A stretch of 64,000 bases of DNA, taken from contig JADFXM010000014.1 in assembly GCA_015233565.1 (NCBI GenBank), positions 1 to 64,000 of the forward strand, written 5' to 3'. A model generated the notes under the pieces. The model was not told the DNA's origin, searched no databases, and saw nothing but the letters and a program-made list of their open reading frames with translations. The position numbers and the translations under genes are program-made. Origin of the DNA: Candidatus Rifleibacteriota bacterium. Lineage in GTDB: Bacteria > Muiribacteriota > Ozemobacteria > Ozemobacterales > Ozemobacteraceae. Shown in pieces: positions 18,801-26,010 of the stretch (its first letter is position 1; every line of letters starts with the position of its first letter).

Positions 18801-18898
18801 TTGAAAGAGGCTTAGCTGCCGGAATTAATGAATATCAGATCAAACTGGACAGAGAAAGATTAGTCAAAGCAATTCGAAAATATTTAAAAGTCAGCTGA
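15824..18898 (+). CDS. cheA: Hybrid chemotaxis histidine kinase CheA with two CheW-like domains and a receiver
   Basis: This 1024-residue kinase phosphorylates CheY/CheB-type regulators in response to receptor signals. Domains in order: an HPt with phospho-acceptor His50 in FRAAHSIKGASGMF; a P2-like region (about 160-245); P3 dimerisation helices (about 290-360); HATPase with N box MIRNSCDHGIE, VGDDGKGID and GRGVGMDVVKTNLDKLGG; a CheW-like P5 domain; a second CheW-like domain (about 745-880); and a C-terminal receiver with ITDIEMPRMNG-type acceptor (LLVTDIEMPRMNG). The second CheW domain and receiver exceed the usual CheA length of about 650. I chose ATG 15824; the frame opens at TTG 15812. 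No cheY or cheR is adjacent, so the attached receiver may act as sink or output. Confidence 0.93.
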   Translation: MDNETEILLKEFTAESLEQLADIESDLLQIEEAGSNYNENLINKVFRAAHSIKGASGMFEFHKMQELSHKAETLLDLMRSKVLAPNPENINILLKAFDKLREMIQNSLVSNDMVISGLTESLTKLVESSLPKKPVKSSIKAVELALPNNSKISIPQSEMDFIKANKLFVYFAEYDLIRDIDNTGKKLLDAVKILGGFGKVLFSILDFDSVGFLEDNFGSVVPFRLVLATEVPPEQIESVLDIPDERIFTVFPPQPPSSISQTTSPSETHPEGSPSLETPNTVTPQGDSSKNEATLRVKVDLLENLMNLAGELVLSRNQLREAFAKNNSRGIAAGTQRINLVTTELQEAIMQTRMQPIGVVFSKFTRLVRDLSRDLKKEIQLKIEGKDVEMDKTLIEGLSDPLTHMIRNSCDHGIEIPEERNRLGKKLVGIISLNAYHEAGQVVIEVGDDGKGIDPKAVASSSVSKGLIPQEKIQGMSDKEKMGLIFLPGVSTSEKVSNLSGRGVGMDVVKTNLDKLGGKIEIESEVGKGALFRIKLPLTLAIIPSLIVSLGEERFAIPQINVVELICVSVAQVKKRIELVGNVEVLNIRGNLIPLVTLRDILGIPRTFIDPETKEEKIEKRLIVERRSKKTSLTGKQPFKEEKTNKNVEKRISQDRRYHFNDLNVVIISTGLFQYGLIVDQLFNTEEIVVKPLGRHLKSLQEYAGATIMGDGKVALILDASGLAAQANLTSVSDTPRAAQVREENLQDRKHDLQSFLTFKNSHEEDCVVPLDIVLRVEKIKRSQLENLGGKRTMQYRSQSLPIVTLSDVAKVKKIEEDQELAVVVSEVGNREVGLLVAMPIDVLETKVTIDQNTLKQVGIVGSTIIKDRTIMMIDVHELVRNVFPDWFVEEAETMQEKANLKPLVLLAEDSDFFRGQIKKFLQSVNCDVIEAADGQIAWETLQEKGEKIKLLVTDIEMPRMNGLVLCQNIRKSAKLCTLPIIGVTSLSGEENVERGLAAGINEYQIKLDRERLVKAIRKYLKVS

Positions 18899-19010
18899 GC
18901 TTTATGCAAAATTAGCAAATTTTTAATTGCGAATTTTCCACAATACTGGTTTTTAATGAATTTTTTATCTTTGAATGTGCAAATTTTTTATACAATATTG
19001 CAAGAAGCTC
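18897..19010 (+). mobile_element. Miniature inverted-repeat element, family 2, diverged copy B (114 bp)
   Basis: The left end GAGCTTTATGCAAAATT and the inward right end GAGCTTCTTGCAATATT match each other and the family 2 termini. The first two bases supply the last two bases of the cheA TGA stop. The interior has diverged and no target duplication is visible. It could act as a hairpin at the end of the chemosensory transcript. Confidence 0.65.
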
Positions 19011-19033
19011 AAGAAATTGAAGTTCCGACAAAA

Positions 19034-19585
19034 TTATTGGGCCTTGATTGTGAATTTTTCACAATCTTCCAAAAAAGCAAAACATTTTAAAAGAAAGCAT
19101 CCAAAGAAGCTTAAAAAGCAACGCTGAAAAACCAGCCAATCAGCGAAGAGTTTATCTGCATCCACAAGAGAATGCAAAGGTGCTACTATTTTAAAAAGCC
19201 AGAAAAATGAATATATAAATATTCCACTGGCTGCGAGCGATTTTTCAAAAGTGGAAAAACCTTTTGCCATTTTTCCTATTGAAGCTGAGTTCAGGATCAA
19301 AAGCCAGCCAATCCACAACAAAAAGTAGATTCCAAGCCAGTCCTGGAAAAATTCAAATGATTTGGAAACCTGAATAACCCAAAGAATCAGAAGCATTGGA
19401 CCAAATCTTTCAGGAACAAAATATGTTAAACCCCACTTTTTTTGTTCAGCAATAGAGAAAGGAATCAGAGCCAGGAGAAGCAAAATTGTCGAAGGTTTCA
19501 AGTCCCGCCAATAAAAAAGCCCTCCAAACATGAGAAGAAATAGCCATAATTTGGAAAAATAAGAATTATTTTTCATTACATTCAT
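19034..19585 (-). CDS. Small integral membrane protein of unknown function
   Basis: The 183-residue product has about five or six hydrophobic segments, for example LWLFLLMFGGLFYW, TILLLLALIPFSIA, FGPMLLILWVIQV, FLLWIGWLLILNS and IFIYSFFWLFKIVAP, and no soluble domain. I do not recognise the family. In size and helix arrangement it resembles exosortase/archaeosortase-type or accessory polysaccharide membrane proteins only loosely, and no catalytic Cys-Arg-His pattern is apparent. It lies on the minus strand downstream of the GT/epimerase pair, 361 bases away, and may share no promoter with them. ATG 19585 or 19576 could be the start. Confidence 0.6.
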   Translation of the reverse strand: MNVMKNNSYFSKLWLFLLMFGGLFYWRDLKPSTILLLLALIPFSIAEQKKWGLTYFVPERFGPMLLILWVIQVSKSFEFFQDWLGIYFLLWIGWLLILNSASIGKMAKGFSTFEKSLAASGIFIYSFFWLFKIVAPLHSLVDADKLFADWLVFQRCFLSFFGCFLLKCFAFLEDCEKFTIKAQ

Positions 19586-19946
19586 GTTAATCTATCCATG
19601 TGCATTCGGTTAAGCTCAAAAAGCAGATCTTAACCGGATTCGAAAATTCCAAAACGCTAAATTCATTGGAAAAACTCGGAAACCAGTATTATTCATTTTG
19701 CAAAGTTGCTTTCAAGCATTTTCCTGGAAAGCTGGCTGGAATGAGAAATACTTGAGTCAACAGACTGCCCCAGTTTTGTTTTTTTAGGCTTCCCCGTGTG
19801 GAACTTCAAAAGAGTACAAACTTGAAGTTGATTTCACTTAATTTTGCAATCTACTAATGCTTAAACTCTCAAACCCACATTTACACAAAAATAAGTCAAT
19901 TTCTGGAGATTTCTTTTCATGAATAACCAACTTTCAAAATTTAGTT
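19586..19946. other. Intergenic region with one hairpin
   Basis: Between the membrane-protein gene and the glycosyltransferase gene I see only an 8-bp inverted repeat CGGTTAAG/CTTAACCG (19607-19614 and 19629-19636) without a U-tract on either strand. No supported gene is visible. Confidence 0.35.
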
Positions 19947-21119
19947 TCAAACAATCTTTTTTCCTGAAAGCACTTCAAAATACAAGTCAGCAGTATTTTT
20001 GACTAATTTTTTCACAGAAAAATTACTTTCGACTTCAAGGCGCTTCGAAGCAACTTTTTTTTCGATCTCCGGCAATTTTTCAATAATTTCGGTGATTTTG
20101 CAAGCCATTTCTTCAATATTTCCGTTTAGGAAAATTCCTGTATCTTTCATTATCTCACCAACACCCCCTACTTTTGTTGATGCAACAGGGCAACCGGCTG
20201 CCAGAGCTTCAAGAATAACAACAGGTGTTCCTTCGTTTCTGGAAACCAGCAACAATAAATCGAGGTCGGAATAGACTTTTTCAATACCCAGTTCGATACC
20301 AGTCATCAGAACTTTGTTTTCAAGCCCAAGTTGAGACATTTTTCGGCGGATCAATACTTCCTGAGGGCCTCCACCGATAATAACCAAACGTAATCTTTCA
20401 TCCTTATCAGACAAAATTTTGAAGACATCAAGAAGGAGAAGATGATTCTTTACGGGCACCAGCCTTGCAACAATTCCAAGAAGGATGCAATCCGGGGAAA
20501 ATCCAAGTGTGGAGCGCCATTCCCCCTGCCCTCGAGGGATTTCTGCAAATCGCTTTAGATCCAAGCCCAGCTTAACAACTCTGATTTTTTCCTTATTTTT
20601 AAGTCTCAGTCTGGAAACTAAATCTTTTTTCAAACCTTCGGACAGAGTAATCAATCTGTTGGTCAACCGGGCGAGTATTCTTTCGATCCCCAATACAAAC
20701 ATGGAGACTGATTTGGAAAAATACCCTTCGAAAACGTGTCCGTGAAAGGTATGAAAAACCAGAGGAACACCAAGAATAACAGCAGCAATTCTTCCAAGAA
20801 TTCCAGCTTTGGCAGTATGAGTATGCACAATATGTGGTCGGAATTTTCGCATAATAGACAAAATGTTAAAAAACGCCCGTAGATCCATTTTTAAGTTAAT
20901 ACGGCGATCGAGATACGGAACAATCACAGGATTAATTCCAAGCTCAGTGGCCTTTTCAATCATGCTTCCCTCTATTTTCGAGGGATTTCCGACAGCCAAA
21001 AGAGTTTCGAAACCAAAATCCTTAAGTCCCGCCGAAAGATAAGCAACGTGAAGTGAAGGTCCACCCACGTTCATTCGGCTCAACAGCCTCAAGACTCTTA
21101 TTTTTTCCCTTTCAGGCAT
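19947..21119 (-). CDS. Glycosyltransferase family 4
   Basis: This 390-residue GT-B enzyme has the N-terminal acceptor domain start VLRLLSRMNVGGPSLHVAYL and the HIVHTHTAKAGILGRIAA and FHGHVFEGYF segments. Its C-terminal donor domain has GIVARLVPVKNHLLLLD and the retaining E-x7-E motif in SRNEGTPVVILEALAAGCPV. It transfers a sugar from a nucleotide donor in glycan assembly. It overlaps the upstream epimerase gene by eight bases, so the two form a translationally coupled pair. They are separate from the main polysaccharide cluster at 0.1-8.5 kb but could serve the same or a second glycan. Confidence 0.9.
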   Translation of the reverse strand: MPEREKIRVLRLLSRMNVGGPSLHVAYLSAGLKDFGFETLLAVGNPSKIEGSMIEKATELGINPVIVPYLDRRINLKMDLRAFFNILSIMRKFRPHIVHTHTAKAGILGRIAAVILGVPLVFHTFHGHVFEGYFSKSVSMFVLGIERILARLTNRLITLSEGLKKDLVSRLRLKNKEKIRVVKLGLDLKRFAEIPRGQGEWRSTLGFSPDCILLGIVARLVPVKNHLLLLDVFKILSDKDERLRLVIIGGGPQEVLIRRKMSQLGLENKVLMTGIELGIEKVYSDLDLLLLVSRNEGTPVVILEALAAGCPVASTKVGGVGEIMKDTGIFLNGNIEEMACKITEIIEKLPEIEKKVASKRLEVESNFSVKKLVKNTADLYFEVLSGKKIV

Positions 21120-22050
21120 GGGCCTCGTGATAAAATTTCACTGTTTGAGCTAATCCTGATTTAAAGTCGAAAATTGGTGAAAAGTCCAGGATTCTTTTCA
21201 TTTTCTCTATAGAAGCAGTTGATTTTGGAATATCTCCAAGCTGGGCAGGACAAAAAACAGGCTCAAATTTTGTCCCCAGGACAGAATTTAAATCTTTGAT
21301 AAGAGTCAGCAAATCAATTTCTCCTCCCCGAGCAATGTTAATCACTTCGCCGTGGGAAACCTTTGCGTAGGCAGCTTTCAGATTCGCTTTTGCCACATCC
21401 TTAACATAAATAAAATCCCGGGTTTGTTTCCCATCGCCATAGATTGTGGGAGCTTTTCCTGAGAGCATCATGGATATAAATTTTGGAATAACCGCAGCAT
21501 ATTCAGATTTTGGGTCTTGCCTTGGGCCAAACACATTGAAATATCTCAAAGAAACCGCTTCAAGGCCATAAAGCGAAGAAAACAAGCGATTATAGTGTTC
21601 CACTGAAAGCTTGTGGAGAGCATACGGCGAAATTGGCTTGGGAAACATATCTTCACACTTGGGAAGCTCCGGAGCATCGCCATAAATTGCTGATGAGCTG
21701 GCAAAAACCAAACGCCGCACTCCCATTTCTTTGCAGGCTGTTAAAACATTCAGGCTTCCAGTTAGATTGATTCCGTGCGTTAAAATAGGATTTGAAATTG
21801 ACTTAGGAACTGAGGGAATTGCAGCCTGATGAAAAACCACTTCAACATCTTTCACTGCTTCTCGGCATTTATCAATATCCTGAACACTTCCTTCTATAAG
21901 CTCCACATCCGATTGAAACGGGAGCAGGTTCGCTTTTTTTCCACTGGAAAAATCATCTAACACCCGGACACTTTTTCCGCCCAACAATAACTCCTCAACA
22001 ATATTTGATCCTATGAACCCGGCTCCCCCGGTTACAAGAAATTTACTCAT
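21112..22050 (-). CDS. NAD-dependent epimerase/dehydratase (UDP-glucose 4-epimerase-like SDR)
   Basis: The 312-residue extended short-chain dehydrogenase starts KFLVTGGAGFIGSNIVEELL, the NAD-binding Rossmann motif. The DDFSSGKKANL cofactor segment follows, then the catalytic SSSAIYGD and PYALHKLSVEHY (YxxxK) motifs and the YFNVFGPRQDP substrate segment. Such enzymes interconvert UDP-hexoses. I chose ATG 22050 because the family begins there; the upstream extension to 22179 has no homology and overlaps the divergent promoter region. It is coupled to the downstream glycosyltransferase. Confidence 0.9.
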   Translation of the reverse strand: MSKFLVTGGAGFIGSNIVEELLLGGKSVRVLDDFSSGKKANLLPFQSDVELIEGSVQDIDKCREAVKDVEVVFHQAAIPSVPKSISNPILTHGINLTGSLNVLTACKEMGVRRLVFASSSAIYGDAPELPKCEDMFPKPISPYALHKLSVEHYNRLFSSLYGLEAVSLRYFNVFGPRQDPKSEYAAVIPKFISMMLSGKAPTIYGDGKQTRDFIYVKDVAKANLKAAYAKVSHGEVINIARGGEIDLLTLIKDLNSVLGTKFEPVFCPAQLGDIPKSTASIEKMKRILDFSPIFDFKSGLAQTVKFYHEAHA

Positions 22051-22129
22051 ATTCAATCGTCCATTTTTTCTTTCAAGTTTTGAAAGGATAAAAAAAATTT
22101 TTTTTATCTTCTCATGGCAGGAAAAGAAA

Positions 22130-22159
22130 TTGCAAGTTTTAAAATTATGAATGTATAAT
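22130..22159 (+). promoter_or_regulatory. Sigma-70-like promoter for the DUF885 operon
   Basis: TTGCAA at 22130-22135 and TATAAT at 22154-22159 are separated by 18 bases on the plus strand, close to the housekeeping consensus. It lies about 60 bases before the chosen ATG of the DUF885 gene and between divergently transcribed genes. Confidence 0.7.
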
Positions 22160-22220
22160 GTTAAAAAAATTGTGCCCATCAGGAAGAAAAATAATTCAAG
22201 GAATTGGAGGAATATTGAAA

Positions 22221-23876
22221 ATGAGGCGTATTCCGCTTTACAAGCATCAGGGGTTTGAAAAGTTATCCAACCATTATTATTCTGAAATTCTTAGGCGGAA
22301 CCCAATCGCCGCTACATGGATAGGTGAACACTCCTATGATTCGCTTTTACCGGAAACTGGTGCTGAAGCTGTCGAGAAAGAAATTGCCTTCTTCCGTGAA
22401 TTTCGCGACGCTTTTTCTGCTCTTCCTGAACGGGAATTGACAATCGATGAGAGAATAGATCGAAAAGTAGTGCAACAAATTGCATCGAAAGAGCTTTTTA
22501 TGTTAGAAGACGCAAGGCGTTGGCGCTTAGGCAGAGACCTTGTTCGTACTTTAGGAGATGCAATATTCATTTTATTTACCCGCGATTTCGCACCACTCTC
22601 TCAAAGGATTGAATCCATAATCACCAGATTAAAAGCGTCTCCAATGTTTCTTCAGGAAGGAAAATCGCTTTTTCAGGATGTTCCCGAATTCTGGTGTGAA
22701 ATATTTCTTCAGTCCTGCGACGGGTTCATTGGTTTGATAAAAACCATCGAAAAGAATATCAAAGGGCACGTTTCGGCAAATCTTTTCAAAAGTTTTGAAA
22801 TTTCGGCCAAAACTGCTATTGGAGCTGTTCAAGCTCATTCCCACTGGTTTAAGCATGCAGTTGCCCCCTATGCACATGGAAAATGGAGCATGGGAAAAGG
22901 GCCTTTCGACGCTTTATTGGCAATAAGGGAACTTGGAATGAGTTCTTCGGAAATACTTGAACTGGGCAATCAGTCACTGCAAAAAACCAGGGAAAGACTT
23001 TCCGGTCTGGCAAAACAAATTTCTCCAAGTGGAACGATTGAAGAAACCTCCCAAAAGATTCAAGCTCATTCCCCCTCTACATTTGAAAGAGTTCTTGAAG
23101 CATACCAGGAAGCGGTTGCCAGAAGCCGAGTATTTGTGGAACAGTCAGGGTTTGCAACACTCCCTCCAAATGAAGCTCTTGAAGTAATGGAAACTCCTTC
23201 ATATATGGCCCATTTGATACCATTTGCAGCATATTGTCAGCCCGAAAAGACCAGCAAAACACAAAAAGGAATTTACCTTGTAACTCGTCCACCAGAGAAT
23301 GAATTGAAAAAGAGACACAGTTACGCAGAAATCACCAATACTTCCATACACGAAGGATACCCAGGGCATCATCTGCATTTTTCCGCCCAAAACCTCCACC
23401 CTGGAAAAATGAGGATTTTTGCTGACAGCATTGAGTTAATTGAAGGTTGGGCACATTATTGCGAAGAGGAAACAAAACGGATGGGATTTGAAGCTTCCGA
23501 TGAAAATCTTTTCATGCAAACCAAGGATGAAGCCTGGCGTGCGGCAAGAGTCCTGATTGATATCAACACACATTCCGGAAGCTGGAACCTGGATAAAGCA
23601 GTTGACTTTTTAGTCGAAACTGTGGGAATTCCAAAATCAGCAGCACTTGCTGAACTAAGCTGGTATTCACAACTTCCGGGATATCCATTGAGTTACCTCA
23701 CAGGCAAGCACCTCCTTTACAATTTGCGTGAAGAGATGCGAGCAAGTTTCGGAAGAGATTTTACCCATCGCGACTTTCATGACATAGTCCTTAACGAAGG
23801 AAGTCTCCCCATTTTTATTGCACGGGAATATTATCCTGAAATTTTAAAAGAAAATCTCCAATCCATCGGAGCATGA
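22221..23876 (+). CDS. DUF885-family putative metallopeptidase
   Basis: The 551-residue protein matches the DUF885 family of predicted zinc peptidases. The metal-binding motif is TSIHEGYPGHHLHF (HExxGHH pattern, about residue 375), followed about 25 residues later by the ELIEGWAHYCEEET glutamate region and a C-terminal PGYPLSYLTGKHLLYNLR segment. No signal peptide is seen, so it is probably cytoplasmic. ATG 22221 follows a GGAGG by ten bases; TTG 22215 is an alternative. An apparent start at 22158 lies inside the promoter -10 box and is rejected. It heads a run of closely spaced plus-strand genes to 28.5 kb. Confidence 0.9.
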   Translation: MRRIPLYKHQGFEKLSNHYYSEILRRNPIAATWIGEHSYDSLLPETGAEAVEKEIAFFREFRDAFSALPERELTIDERIDRKVVQQIASKELFMLEDARRWRLGRDLVRTLGDAIFILFTRDFAPLSQRIESIITRLKASPMFLQEGKSLFQDVPEFWCEIFLQSCDGFIGLIKTIEKNIKGHVSANLFKSFEISAKTAIGAVQAHSHWFKHAVAPYAHGKWSMGKGPFDALLAIRELGMSSSEILELGNQSLQKTRERLSGLAKQISPSGTIEETSQKIQAHSPSTFERVLEAYQEAVARSRVFVEQSGFATLPPNEALEVMETPSYMAHLIPFAAYCQPEKTSKTQKGIYLVTRPPENELKKRHSYAEITNTSIHEGYPGHHLHFSAQNLHPGKMRIFADSIELIEGWAHYCEEETKRMGFEASDENLFMQTKDEAWRAARVLIDINTHSGSWNLDKAVDFLVETVGIPKSAALAELSWYSQLPGYPLSYLTGKHLLYNLREEMRASFGRDFTHRDFHDIVLNEGSLPIFIAREYYPEILKENLQSIGA

Positions 23877-23888
23877 TTTCCTAAAATA

Positions 23889-24383
23889 ATGGCCTTTAAA
23901 AAAAATCTCTTCGTTCCAAACAAGCTCGATTATATCAGGGGCAATAAAAGACCTGAGGTAAAGTGCATTCTTTGTTCAATTTTAGAGAATGATCCCAAGG
24001 TTGAAAGTCTTTTGCTTTGGAAAAACGATTTGATAGCTGTATCTTTGAACCTTTATCCTTACAACCCTGGCCATCTCCTTTTTTTTCCTATCAGGCATAT
24101 TGTTGATATCCGGGAAATGACAGACATTGAAGCTGACAATCTATTCAAATTAAACAAAAAATTTATGGATATCCTTGATAAGTTGTATTTTCCCAAAGGA
24201 TATAACCTTGGGTTCAACATAAAAGATGCTTCGGGAGCAAGCATTGATCATCTTCACCAACACCTGGTCCCAAGGTATTTCAAAGAACTTGGCTTTGTTG
24301 ATTTGATTTCCGGGTCCAAAATCATTGTTGAAGATCCAATTGTTACTCTGGGAAAGTTAAAAAAAGCTCTCGAAGTGGAATAA
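23889..24383 (+). CDS. HIT-family hydrolase (Ap4A phosphorylase/hydrolase-like)
   Basis: The 164-residue protein has the histidine-triad active site in SIDHLHQHLVPRYF (about residues 116-129) and the preceding NLYPYNPGHLLFFPIRH strand pair. It also has an early C-x-x-C pair (KCILCSIL) that in many HIT proteins binds zinc. HIT enzymes hydrolyse or phosphorolyse nucleoside phosphate linkages such as diadenosine polyphosphates or AMP conjugates. The gene follows DUF885 by 12 bases and is likely co-transcribed. The exact substrate is not determinable. Confidence 0.92.
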   Translation: MAFKKNLFVPNKLDYIRGNKRPEVKCILCSILENDPKVESLLLWKNDLIAVSLNLYPYNPGHLLFFPIRHIVDIREMTDIEADNLFKLNKKFMDILDKLYFPKGYNLGFNIKDASGASIDHLHQHLVPRYFKELGFVDLISGSKIIVEDPIVTLGKLKKALEVE

Positions 24384-24452
24384 AAATCTTTAGTTGAAAC
24401 TAATCAACTTTGAAAAAATAGCCGAGAGAAAAAAGAAAAAAACAATTTGTGG

Positions 24453-24458
24453 TATAAT
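24453..24458 (+). promoter_or_regulatory. Candidate -10 box before the exported protein gene
   Basis: TATAAT occurs in the 110-bp gap, 36 bases before the ATG at 24494. The -35 region is purine-rich and poor, so the site is only suggestive of an internal promoter. Confidence 0.35.
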
Positions 24459-24493
24459 TTACATAAAAAAATGAACCAGGAGAGTTTTGAGTA

Positions 24494-25195
24494 ATGAAAC
24501 ACTTGCCTCGCCTTTTTTTATTACCGGCTTTACTTCTTTTCTTTAACAGCTCAGTCCTGAAAGCCGATTATTCTGATGACATGAAATTCCTCGGCTACAC
24601 CGATGAATTGCGGGATTGGGTTTCTTCCACCATCAGTAAGAGTAACAATTTCGGAAAAGCTGATACTGATTCAGCATCTTCAACAAATCCAGCAATCACA
24701 CCAAAAGGCGAGGATCCTAACGCGCTTTTAGAGCAGCTTTCCGAGTTAGGACGTACGAGAAATTTAAATCCTGAAAAACCTGTAAATTCTGAAAAAGTTA
24801 AGAGCGAAGTTGACGGTTACTGGAAAAACATGGCAATAAAAGGACCGGAAGAAAAAGCCAAACTTCCCGACTCCATTAAAACCAGGCTGAAGGAAAGCAT
24901 TCTTGCTGAATTAGCCAAAGTAGGATACACCGTTAAACAAATCGACTTGGTCGATGTGCCACCCAACCTTGGTGTCCCACAAGTCAGACTGATATTACGA
25001 GCCGTCAGATCTTTGAAAACGAATAATTCCTACAAAGAAATTCAGGAAAATCTGGCAGAAATTAAGCAGATCTGTTTGAAAAATGGAACTGTCGATGGAT
25101 TAACTTATTTAAGTGAACTAACAACATTTGTGGCGGAAAATCCGCGAAATAATTTCTATTACGAAAAGACTGTTCTGACTGCAGAGAAGAAATAG
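24494..25195 (+). CDS. Exported protein of unknown function
   Basis: The 233-residue product begins with a signal peptide (LPRLFLLPALLLFFNSSVLKA, cleavage near residue 24) and continues as a polar protein of unrecognised family. A low-complexity Ser/Asn segment (about 50-70) precedes a compact helical C-terminal half with DVPPNLGVPQVRLILRAVR. AGGAG lies about 11 bases before the ATG. It is followed by a membrane protein and a TPR protein in the same direction. That suggests a cell-envelope unit, but no function can be assigned. Confidence 0.7.
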   Translation: MKHLPRLFLLPALLLFFNSSVLKADYSDDMKFLGYTDELRDWVSSTISKSNNFGKADTDSASSTNPAITPKGEDPNALLEQLSELGRTRNLNPEKPVNSEKVKSEVDGYWKNMAIKGPEEKAKLPDSIKTRLKESILAELAKVGYTVKQIDLVDVPPNLGVPQVRLILRAVRSLKTNNSYKEIQENLAEIKQICLKNGTVDGLTYLSELTTFVAENPRNNFYYEKTVLTAEKK

Positions 25196-25231
25196 TGTGA
25201 TTCAATATTTTATCCGATTTTATAAAACGAA

Positions 25232-25615
25232 ATGAGCTTGGTTTTTTCCTGGCGCATTTCCAACAGAGTGCTTATCTATGCCATGATAAGCACTCTGGTT
25301 GTCTCTTTTGGAAGTTTGGGCACTTTCATCGGAGCCCATTTTTCCCCTGAATATTCCTTAATTGGACTTTTCTTAGGATCCGTCCTAGGAGTGTTCGTTG
25401 CGATTCAGGAAACAACTCTCTATGGTTGTATTGTTGGAATGATTTTTGGTCTATTTTTTTCACTTTTTTCTTATTTTCTGATAGATTTCGATACTGCTTA
25501 TATGACAGTTTTTGTTTTTTCACTACTGGGAGCTTTTTTAGGTGAACCTTTTGCCTACTTTTTCAGGGAAAGTGGACTTTTTTCAGAAGAACAAATGGAA
25601 GAAGAAGGAAAATGA
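25232..25615 (+). CDS. Four-helix integral membrane protein, unknown
   Basis: The 127-residue protein consists of about four transmembrane helices: LIYAMISTLVVSFGSLG, LIGLFLGSVLGVFVAI, CIVGMIFGLFFSLFSYFLI and MTVFVFSLLGAFLGEPFAYF. A short acidic C-terminal tail follows. No family is recognised. Its stop overlaps the start of the next gene by four bases (ATGA), showing tight coupling to the 130-residue soluble protein that follows. Confidence 0.65.
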   Translation: MSLVFSWRISNRVLIYAMISTLVVSFGSLGTFIGAHFSPEYSLIGLFLGSVLGVFVAIQETTLYGCIVGMIFGLFFSLFSYFLIDFDTAYMTVFVFSLLGAFLGEPFAYFFRESGLFSEEQMEEEGK

Positions 25616-26004
25616 GTGTAATACGTCTTATACTAATTGACAAAAAAACTGCTGTTTCAGGATTGGTTCCTTCAAACTCAATCGGCCCCCTTTTTTCAAC
25701 AGTTGGGGAAAATATTGGAACAATTTCTGAGTTTTGGAAAAAATCCAAAACATTCGACCCGGACCTGGAGAAACATTTTAAAGATTACCAGGATAATCCT
25801 CCAATCTTTGAGAGCCATGGCGATGGCCTTATCGTCATTGACTATCCCAGAAAGAGAATTGAATCTTATCAAGATTTCCAACCCGCGAGGCGTCGCGGAA
25901 TAACTTTCAGACATGATGGGCAAAAAACCCTGGAAGAATCACCTATTGAATTTGAAATTCCGGAAAACTGGGAAATAATTGATCATATTTTTGAGGAGCC
26001 TTGA
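25612..26004 (+). CDS. Hypothetical soluble protein
   Basis: This 130-residue protein has no signal peptide, membrane segment or familiar motif. It includes a VIDYPRKRIESYQDFQPARR segment and an acidic C-terminus (PENWEIIDHIFEEP). It overlaps the membrane-protein gene upstream by four bases and precedes the zinc-ribbon TPR gene by seven, so it is part of the same transcript. A role as a partner of the adjacent membrane or TPR protein is only suggested by position. Confidence 0.6.
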   Translation: MSVIRLILIDKKTAVSGLVPSNSIGPLFSTVGENIGTISEFWKKSKTFDPDLEKHFKDYQDNPPIFESHGDGLIVIDYPRKRIESYQDFQPARRRGITFRHDGQKTLEESPIEFEIPENWEIIDHIFEEP

Positions 26005-26010
26005 AACTGA

